A DNA stretch of 64,000 bases from assembly GCF_009363255.1 (NCBI RefSeq), contig NZ_CP045318.1, positions 1,216,001 through 1,280,000 on the forward strand, read 5' to 3'. Positions within the stretch are counted from its first letter, which is position 1. Each line of letters begins with the position of its first letter. This document shows positions 62,040 through 64,000 of this stretch, one piece after another. The notes beneath the pieces were generated by a model that searched no databases, was not told the origin of the DNA, and was given only the letters and a program-made list of their open reading frames with translations. The DNA comes from Roseivivax sp. THAF197b. GTDB taxonomy: Bacteria > Pseudomonadota > Alphaproteobacteria > Rhodobacterales > Rhodobacteraceae. The position numbers were made by a program, and so were the translations under genes.

Positions 62040-62857
62040 CGACCTGGGAGGGCCCGGAGGAGCCGGCACCACCGCGGCTTGGCGCGACCGACTGGTTGCG
62101 CGTTGCCTGGCGTGGCGTGCCGCTCGGGATCGTGGTGTTTGGGGGGCTGGCGCTCCTGCTGCTGACGCGGCTCATCGAACGGCCACTTTGCGGCATGCGC
62201 CGCCCGGTCACTCCCTATATCACGCAAGGCGTCTGCCGCGCCGCTTTCACGATCCTGCGCCTGCCGATCCGCCATAGCGGGGCACCCTTGCGCGAGCACG
62301 GCGCGCTGGTCGCGAACCATACGTCGTGGCTCGATATCTTCGCGCTCAATTCCCGGATGAACCTCTATTTCGTCTCCAAGGCCGAGGTGGCGAAATGGCC
62401 CGGCATCGGGTGGCTGGCACGGGCGACCGGCACCGTCTTCATCGAACGCGACCGCCGCCGCGCCTCCGAGCAGACGCGCATGTTCGAATGGCGGCTGCAT
62501 CACGGCCATAAGCTCGTTTTCTTTCCCGAGGGCACCTCGACCGACGGGCTGCGCGTGCTGCCGTTCAAGACGACGCTCTTCGAGGCCTTTCTCAATCCGC
62601 GTATCCGCCACGAAATGCGGCTCCAGGCCGTGACCCTGCGCTATCATCCGCCCGAAGGCGCGCCCGGCCATTTCTACGGCTGGTGGGGCGGGATGGATTT
62701 CGGATCGCACCTTCTGAAGACGTTGGCCGCACCGCGGCAGGGGGCGGTGGAGCTGATCTATCACCCGCCCGTCCGCGTCGATGATTTCCCCAATCGCAAA
62801 ACCCTCGCGCGGCATCTCGAGGATCAGGTGCGCAGCGGGCATGCCTCGGCGCGCTGA
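62036..62857 (+). CDS. olsA: lysophospholipid acyltransferase OlsA/PlsC type
   Basis: 273 residues. One N-terminal helix (~28-48), acyltransferase motifs ALVANHTSWLDIFAL (H-x4-D), GTVFIERDRR and FFPEGTSTDGLRVLPFK. With olsB it should complete ornithine lipid synthesis by O-acylation; a general PlsC role is the alternative. ATG 62036 overlaps the olsB stop (ATGA). Followed after 150 bp by ccmE. Confidence 0.92.
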   Translation: MTTWEGPEEPAPPRLGATDWLRVAWRGVPLGIVVFGGLALLLLTRLIERPLCGMRRPVTPYITQGVCRAAFTILRLPIRHSGAPLREHGALVANHTSWLDIFALNSRMNLYFVSKAEVAKWPGIGWLARATGTVFIERDRRRASEQTRMFEWRLHHGHKLVFFPEGTSTDGLRVLPFKTTLFEAFLNPRIRHEMRLQAVTLRYHPPEGAPGHFYGWWGGMDFGSHLLKTLAAPRQGAVELIYHPPVRVDDFPNRKTLARHLEDQVRSGHASAR

Positions 62858-63007
62858 CCGGGAGTGATCGCGTGCAAGGGCCCTGGCGATTATCTGCGAT
62901 CCTGCGCCCGCGCATCGCATCTGGCAGTCCCGCAGGCACTAGGCGCGGGACGCCGCAGCGCATATATGCTAAGTAACGAATATATCTCCGGGGGGAAGCG
63001 GAAGATC

Positions 63008-63457
63008 ATGGCCCTGAAAAACCTCAAGAAGAAACGCCGCGTTCAGGTGGTGGCGCTGACCGCCGTGGCGCTGATTATCTCCACCGCGCTCATTGGCTAT
63101 GCGATGCGCGACGGGATCAACTTCTTCCGCTCTCCGACCCAGGTGGCCGAAGCGCCGCCCGCGCCCAACGAAGTGTTCCGCATCGGTGGCCTCGTGGAAG
63201 AGGGCAGCATCGTGCGCGGGCAGGGTGAGACGGTCTCCTTCAGCGTCACCGATGGCGGCGCGAGCGTGCCCGTGACCTATCGCGGCGTACTGCCGGATCT
63301 TTTCGAGGAGAACCAGGGCATGGTCGGCACGGGACGGCTGATCGACGGCACGTTCGAGGCCTCCGAAATCCTCGCCAAGCATGACGAGACCTACATGCCC
63401 AAGGAAGTCGTCGATGCCTTGAAGGAACAGGGTGTCTACCAGGAGCCCGAGAGCTGA
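63008..63457 (+). CDS. ccmE: cytochrome c maturation heme chaperone CcmE
   Basis: 149 residues. A membrane anchor (VQVVALTAVALIISTALIGY) after a basic N-terminus; OB-fold domain; heme-binding His in EILAKHDETYMPKEV. It carries heme from CcmCD to CcmFH for cytochrome c assembly in the periplasm; other ccm genes are not in the window. ATG 63008 gives MALKNLKKKRR, while earlier frame starts lack homology. A GGGGGGAAGCGGAAG stretch provides the ribosome site. Confidence 0.95.
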   Translation: MALKNLKKKRRVQVVALTAVALIISTALIGYAMRDGINFFRSPTQVAEAPPAPNEVFRIGGLVEEGSIVRGQGETVSFSVTDGGASVPVTYRGVLPDLFEENQGMVGTGRLIDGTFEASEILAKHDETYMPKEVVDALKEQGVYQEPES

Positions 63458-63461
63458 CGCG

Positions 63462-64000
63462 CTACTTCCTGTCCGGCGAGAATGTGATGACCCTGTAAAT
63501 GTACCAGATCACGGCCCCGCCGATGACGAGGTTCGAGACCGGACCGGTATATTTCGAGACTGCGTCGTAATTGGCGCCGAGATACCATCCGGCAAGCGTC
63601 AGAAGCGCCGTCCAGAGCGCGGTTCCGGCTGTCGTGTAGATCATGAAGCGCCGGAAGCTCATCTCCGACAGGCCCGCCGGTACGGAAATGAGCGTGCGCA
63701 CGCCGGGGATGAGACGCCCTGCGAAAACCGCCTTGTGTCCGTGCTTGTCGAACCAGGCATCTGCTGCATCCACGTCCGACGGATTGAGCGTTAGCCAGCG
63801 GCCATAGCGGGCGGCGACGCGGCGCAGGCCATCCGTGCCGATCCGGATGCCGACCCAGTACCAGAACAAGGCGCCGACAATGGAGCCGGACGTACCTGCA
63901 AGGATCATCAGCACGACCGAGCGGTCGCTTTGGGACGCGGTATATCCCGCAAGCGGCATCACCACTTCGGACGGGATCGGCGGGAAGAGATTTTCCACGA
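63462..64000 (-). CDS. DedA family membrane protein, N-terminus beyond the window
   Basis: The frame is open to the right edge, so the start is missing. The visible part begins VENLFPPIPSEVVMPLAGY, which in DedA proteins follows ~25-30 earlier residues. Then come GTSGSIVGALFWYWVGIRIG, the family motif FAGRLIPGVRTLISVPAGL and several membrane helices. DedA proteins act in lipid flipping and envelope homeostasis. It is convergent with ccmE, 4 bp between stops. Confidence 0.9.
   Translation of the reverse strand, partial: VENLFPPIPSEVVMPLAGYTASQSDRSVVLMILAGTSGSIVGALFWYWVGIRIGTDGLRRVAARYGRWLTLNPSDVDAADAWFDKHGHKAVFAGRLIPGVRTLISVPAGLSEMSFRRFMIYTTAGTALWTALLTLAGWYLGANYDAVSKYTGPVSNLVIGGAVIWYIYRVITFSPDRK

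Overview
The window is high-GC DNA with tightly packed, often overlapping genes. It looks like the chromosome of a Roseobacter-group alphaproteobacterium (Rhodobacteraceae). The evidence is a two-piece (permuted) tmRNA gene, the trgA-trgB-cysK tellurite cluster, a ChpT phosphotransferase, an L21 ribosomal protein with a long C-terminal extension, ornithine-lipid genes olsB-olsA, and lineage-typical small proteins (DUF4169, RHH, DUF3553). This assignment rests on family recognition, not on a database search.

Layout. 1-19 kb is mostly core genome: a partial Pro/Ala-rich protein, a SIMPL protein, fumC with two small genes, sspB next to ssrA, DsrE-like and DUF4345-like proteins, an AcuI-type reductase followed by a BCCT transporter, photolyase, cyclopropane fatty acid synthase, trgAB-cysK, a large MscS-type channel, an AlaX editing protein and tRNA-Ser(GGA). 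Directly after the tRNA lies a DUF3883 gene of nuclease-like appearance with a hairpin at its start.

20-44.6 kb is a surface or exopolysaccharide locus of the Wzx/Wzy type. It has an initiating PglC-like sugar transferase with amino-sugar genes (aminotransferase, PIG-L deacetylase, formyltransferase), Wzc, a secreted polysaccharide lyase, a Wzy-like polymerase, a Wza-like export protein, four GT4 glycosyltransferases, a sulfotransferase, a HAD phosphatase with an ATP-grasp ligase, a pyruvyl transferase, a Wzx flippase, a nitroreductase and a CapD/PglF-type dehydratase. Together they suggest a sulfated, probably pyruvylated polymer whose first sugar may be an N-formylated 4-amino-6-deoxy sugar. 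Several AT-rich intergenic stretches break up this locus.

45-53.6 kb holds an endonuclease/exonuclease/phosphatase protein, a cardiolipin synthase-like PLD protein, a GH1 beta-glucosidase, a cytochrome c, a striking cytoplasmic-looking acidic protein with eight copies of a 31-residue repeat, a divergent TadE/TadG-like pair, and tRNA-Ser(CGA). 53.7-64 kb returns to housekeeping: DUF2059, rplU-rpmA, GNAT, obgE-proB-proA, chpT, DUF3553, olsB-olsA, ccmE and a partial dedA.

The most unusual items are the 93-bp-repeat acidic protein with its palindrome-rich upstream region, the tmRNA with a non-standard tag lying beside its own adaptor gene, and the DUF3883 gene behind tRNA-Ser.
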